NCBI GenBank assembly: GCA_022865965.1
Contig: JALHTS010000174.1
Span: 1 to 7,912, forward strand
From: Ignavibacteriaceae bacterium
GTDB lineage: Bacteria > Bacteroidota > Ignavibacteria > Ignavibacteriales > Ignavibacteriaceae
Direction of reading: 5' to 3'
Length of the DNA: 7,912 nt
Shown: positions 6,037-7,912 of the stretch, one piece after another
Position numbering within the stretch: position 1 is the first letter of the stretch
Layout: every line of letters begins with the position of its first letter
Made by a program: the position numbers and the translations under genes
Notes under the pieces: model-generated
What the model saw: only the letters and a program-made list of their open reading frames with translations
What the model was told of the DNA's origin: nothing
The model's database searches: none

Positions 6037-6807
6037 ATGTCATCAAGGGAATTTAACAACCCTCCCGCATGGGGAGGGTTGGATGAGACTTTTTTAGAGA
6101 AGCTATCGGAAGCTAAAAGAATTGTGTTCTTTACCGGTGCAGGTATTTCTGCCGAAAGCGGTATTCCTACTTTTCGCGGCAAGGACGGAATATGGAATAA
6201 ACTCAGACCGGAAGAACTTGCAAACTTTAATGCATTTATGCGTAATCCTCAAATGGTTTGGGAATGGTACAATCACCGAAAAAAGATTGTTCACGATGCA
6301 AAACCAAATGCCGGTCATCTTGCAATTGCAGAAATGCAAGACCTGCTTGAAGATGTTACCGTTGTTACTCAGAATATAGATAACCTTCATCGCCGGGCCG
6401 GAAGTAAAAACATTTATGAACTTCACGGAAACATTGAGAGAAATTATTGTATTAACTGTAATACATTTTACAATGAAGAACTGGATTTCTCCGGTGGCGT
6501 TCCCAAATGCAAATGCGGCGGATTGATTCGTCCGGATGTTGTATGGTTTGGTGAATTTCTTCCTGAAGATCAATTTATGGGTGGTGAAGAAGCCGTACGT
6601 AATTGTGATATATTTTTTGTTGTTGGAACATCCGCAGTAGTTTATCCCGCAGCCGGATTGGTTTATACAGCAAAGAAAAGTGGTGCATTCATTGTTGAAG
6701 TTAATATTGAGGAAACAGAAGTTTCCGCAATTTGTGACACATCTTTTTTTGGTGAGTCAGGTAAAATTTTACCCGCCATTGTTGATCATTTAAAAAAGAG
6801 GGAATAA
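6037..6807 (+). CDS. cobB: CobB-type sirtuin, NAD-dependent protein lysine deacylase
   Basis: Sirtuins remove acyl groups from lysine using NAD+, giving nicotinamide and O-acyl-ADP-ribose. The 256-residue protein has every hallmark: the NAD motif GAGISAESGIPTFRG at 34-48, TQNIDNLH at 111-118, the catalytic H130 in YELHGNIE, four zinc cysteines C138, C141, C158 and C160, and GTSAVVYPAA at 197-206. Y79 and R82 in WEWYNHRKK match the Tyr-x-x-Arg pair of SIRT5 and E. coli CobB that binds succinyl or malonyl lysine, so desuccinylation is likely in addition to deacetylation. The usual start lies close to the helix DETFLEKLSEAKR; the ATG at 6037 adds about 14 residues whose codons are largely made of a strong palindrome (6058-6080). 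No Shine-Dalgarno precedes 6037. TTG at 6079 (residue 15) is a possible alternative start, but purines ending only 1 nt before it make this unconvincing. It is the last gene of the three-gene unit. Confidence 0.95.
   Translation: MSSREFNNPPAWGGLDETFLEKLSEAKRIVFFTGAGISAESGIPTFRGKDGIWNKLRPEELANFNAFMRNPQMVWEWYNHRKKIVHDAKPNAGHLAIAEMQDLLEDVTVVTQNIDNLHRRAGSKNIYELHGNIERNYCINCNTFYNEELDFSGGVPKCKCGGLIRPDVVWFGEFLPEDQFMGGEEAVRNCDIFFVVGTSAVVYPAAGLVYTAKKSGAFIVEVNIEETEVSAICDTSFFGESGKILPAIVDHLKKRE
6058..6080 (+). repeat. Perfect 9-bp palindrome inside the sirtuin 5' coding region
   Basis: AACCCTCCC (6058-6066) and GGGAGGGTT (6072-6080) are exact reverse complements around a 5-nt loop (GCATG). It is far more GC-rich than the surroundings and encodes the unusual peptide NPPAWGG at residues 8-14, just before the conserved sirtuin fold. 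A T run (6090-6095) follows only after 9 nt, so it is not a textbook terminator. It could be a dispersed palindromic repeat, a leader hairpin controlling the sirtuin, or a block on translation if the true start lies upstream. Confidence 0.8.
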
Positions 6808-6870
6808 GTTTCCAACCCTGAATAATGAATGATACATTGGTAGAATAATAGAGTTTGTAAAAATTAATTG

Positions 6871-7149
6871 TTATTTGTTTTTGGGTGTAATAACACTTAA
6901 CACTGCAACAAATAGTGCAGCACCTATAATAGACCAGATTATTGGAAAGCTTACTCCACCGACATAAAATGAAAGCAAATCAGGAAAACGCAATTCTCTT
7001 GCTAAAATTGTTCCGATGTATGCACCAATAAAGCCAACTATTATTGAAATTATACATCCACCTGGCTTAAAACCTACCATTGATTTAGCAATTGAACCGG
7101 TTATACCTGCAATGATTAACAAGATTACTAGTTGTAAAAGATTCATCAT
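6871..7149 (-). CDS. GlsB/YeaQ/YmgE family small membrane protein
   Basis: The 92-residue product is almost wholly hydrophobic, with three predicted transmembrane helices: about 4-22 (LLQLVILLIIAGITGSIA), about 31-51 and about 66-88. The glycine-rich first helix, the SMVGFKPGG loop at 23-31 and the IVGFIGAYIG second helix are typical of the GlsB/YeaQ/YmgE (transglycosylase-associated) family, inner-membrane proteins linked to general stress responses. No enzymatic activity is established for the family and no catalytic residue is visible. Two ATG codons stand in tandem (7149-7147 and 7146-7144). On the minus strand AGGA lies 3 nt before the first and 6 nt before the second, so the second is the better-spaced start. 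The gene converges on the sirtuin gene; the 63-nt gap between them shows no clear terminator. Confidence 0.88.
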   Translation of the reverse strand: MMNLLQLVILLIIAGITGSIAKSMVGFKPGGCIISIIVGFIGAYIGTILARELRFPDLLSFYVGGVSFPIIWSIIGAALFVAVLSVITPKNK

Positions 7150-7152
7150 ATA

Positions 7153-7156
7153 TCCT
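7153..7156 (-). promoter_or_regulatory. Ribosome binding site deciding between tandem ATG starts
   Basis: The minus strand reads TAGGAT here. AGGA is 3 nt from the first ATG and 6 nt from the second, favouring initiation at 7146 and a 91-residue product. Confidence 0.45.
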
Positions 7157-7235
7157 AAATATTTTTATTCTTAAACTAAAATAATGCCGGATTAAATTTA
7201 CACATTTATTAAACTTTTATCTGACTAATAATGTT

Positions 7236-7268
7236 ATTGTATTCATAAATACAGATTGAATATCTTTG
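7236..7268 (+). promoter_or_regulatory. Bacteroidota-type promoter of the MBL-fold hydrolase gene
   Basis: TATCTTTG at 7261-7268 matches TAnnTTTG exactly, and ATTG at 7236-7239 stands 21 nt upstream in the -33 position (3 of 4 matches to TTTG). Transcription would begin around 7274, giving a leader of about 18 nt before the ATG at 7292. It is the best-formed promoter of this type in the window. Confidence 0.5.
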
Positions 7269-7291
7269 TAAAAAATTAAATCTTATAGAAA

Positions 7292-7912
7292 ATGAAAAGA
7301 AGAAATTTTATTAAACGTGGAATTACTTTGTTGGCGGGATCTTTAATTCTTCCGCTTTTTATAAAAAATTATGAGAATATTAAAGCAGTACAAATTGCGT
7401 CATTTAAACCAGATCCTGATAAGTGGAAAGATGATGAAATAAATATTGCCTGGATTGGTCACTCAACCGTTCTAATTAATTTATACGGAAAAATTATTCT
7501 TACTGATCCGGTTTTATATGAAAGAGTAGGATTGCATTTTCTTGGACTTACCTGGGGCCCGAGCAGACTTACTCATCCTGCACTAATTATTGATGAAATA
7601 CCTAAACCTGATCTTATACTTCTTTCTCATGCGCATTTTGACCATATTGACTATACGACACTTTCAGACATTACTTTAAAATATCCTGATCAGATTGATT
7701 GTATAACTGCTTACAATACAAAAGATGTGATCGAAGATTTAAAGTGGAAATCTCTTCAGGAAATGGATTGGAATAACAAGCTAGAATTATTGGGAATAAA
7801 ATTCACAGCTATTGAAACAAAGCATTTTGGCTGGCGTTATCCGTGGGAAAGAGATCGCTCAAAGGGTTATATGGATAACGGAAGAAGTTATAATGCTTAT
7901 TTGCTGGAACGA
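7292..7912 (+). CDS. Tat-exported metallo-beta-lactamase-fold hydrolase, UlaG/NAPE-PLD-like (cut by right edge)
   Basis: From the ATG at 7292 the frame stays open for 207 codons to the window end, so the C-terminus is missing. Residues 1-24 form a Tat-like leader: KRRNFIKRG matches the twin-arginine pattern RRxFxK, followed by the hydrophobic stretch ITLLAGSLILPLFI, so export in folded form or N-terminal membrane anchoring is likely. The metallo-beta-lactamase fold begins at NIAWIGHSTVLINLYGKIILTDPV (51-74). The metal-binding HxHxDH motif is at 113-118 (SHAHFDHID) and a further ligand H178 lies in ETKHFGWR. The order GHSTV, TDPV, GPSRLTHP, DEIPKPDLILLSHAHFDH follows NAPE-hydrolysing phospholipase D and UlaG-like lactonase relatives. 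The substrate cannot be assigned. It is divergent from the small membrane-protein gene, with 142 nt between the starts. No Shine-Dalgarno is seen; start choice rests on the leader. Confidence 0.9.
   Translation, partial: MKRRNFIKRGITLLAGSLILPLFIKNYENIKAVQIASFKPDPDKWKDDEINIAWIGHSTVLINLYGKIILTDPVLYERVGLHFLGLTWGPSRLTHPALIIDEIPKPDLILLSHAHFDHIDYTTLSDITLKYPDQIDCITAYNTKDVIEDLKWKSLQEMDWNNKLELLGIKFTAIETKHFGWRYPWERDRSKGYMDNGRSYNAYLLER

Noticed and set aside
6058..6095. Palindrome plus T run as a rho-independent terminator of the TPR gene
   Set aside because: The T run starts 9 nt after the stem, too far for canonical termination, and the structure lies inside the sirtuin reading frame.
6103..6573. 156-codon open frame on the minus strand inside the sirtuin gene
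   Set aside because: It lies wholly antisense to a fully conserved sirtuin and its product resembles no protein family; the same holds for the other antisense frames inside the kinase, ugd, exoribonuclease and TPR genes.
6808..6870. Bidirectional terminator between the convergent sirtuin and membrane-protein genes
   Set aside because: Only a 4-bp CCAA/TTGG pairing and AT-only palindromes are visible.

Overview
The window looks like chromosomal DNA from an AT-rich member of the Bacteroidota/Chlorobi/Ignavibacteria assemblage. Three things point there: a TonB-dependent receptor with an N-terminal carboxypeptidase-regulatory-like domain, exact TAnnTTTG (-7 type) promoter elements upstream of several genes, and mostly weak or absent Shine-Dalgarno sequences. 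Ignavibacteria is my best guess from protein style and base composition, but I cannot prove it from the sequence. No tRNA, rRNA, CRISPR array, insertion sequence, integrase or phage gene is visible. No stretch longer than 300 bases lacks a gene; the longest gap is 2088-2321.

Layout: (1) 1-437, minus strand, is the N-terminal part of a TonB-dependent outer-membrane receptor that runs off the left edge. (2) 588-2087, plus, is a soluble PAS histidine kinase with a C-terminal receiver that has lost its phosphoacceptor aspartate. (3) 2322-4169, plus, is a two-gene unit: UDP-glucose 6-dehydrogenase (GTG start, strong RBS) and, 12 nt later, a specialised NusG paralogue of the RfaH/UpxY/LoaP kind. 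This looks like an exopolysaccharide supply-plus-antitermination pair. (4) 4234-6807, plus, is a tight three-gene unit (gaps of 15 and 12 nt): a YhaM-like OB-fold/HD 3'-5' exoribonuclease, an exported TPR protein resembling the RMDN family, and a CobB-type sirtuin carrying the Y-x-x-R desuccinylase signature. (5) 6871-7149, minus, is a small GlsB/YeaQ-type membrane protein, convergent with the sirtuin. (6) 7292 to the right edge, plus, is a metallo-beta-lactamase-fold hydrolase of the UlaG/NAPE-PLD type with a Tat-like leader, truncated by the window end.

Most of the window is ordinary housekeeping and surface/stress functions, and I do not see a clear new multi-gene defence or mobile system. 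The points most worth a second look are the 9-bp perfect palindrome embedded in frame in the first codons of the sirtuin gene, the pseudo-receiver on the histidine kinase, the NusG paralogue beside ugd without any glycosyltransferase cluster in view, the exoribonuclease-TPR-sirtuin operon, and the recurring TAnnTTTG elements.
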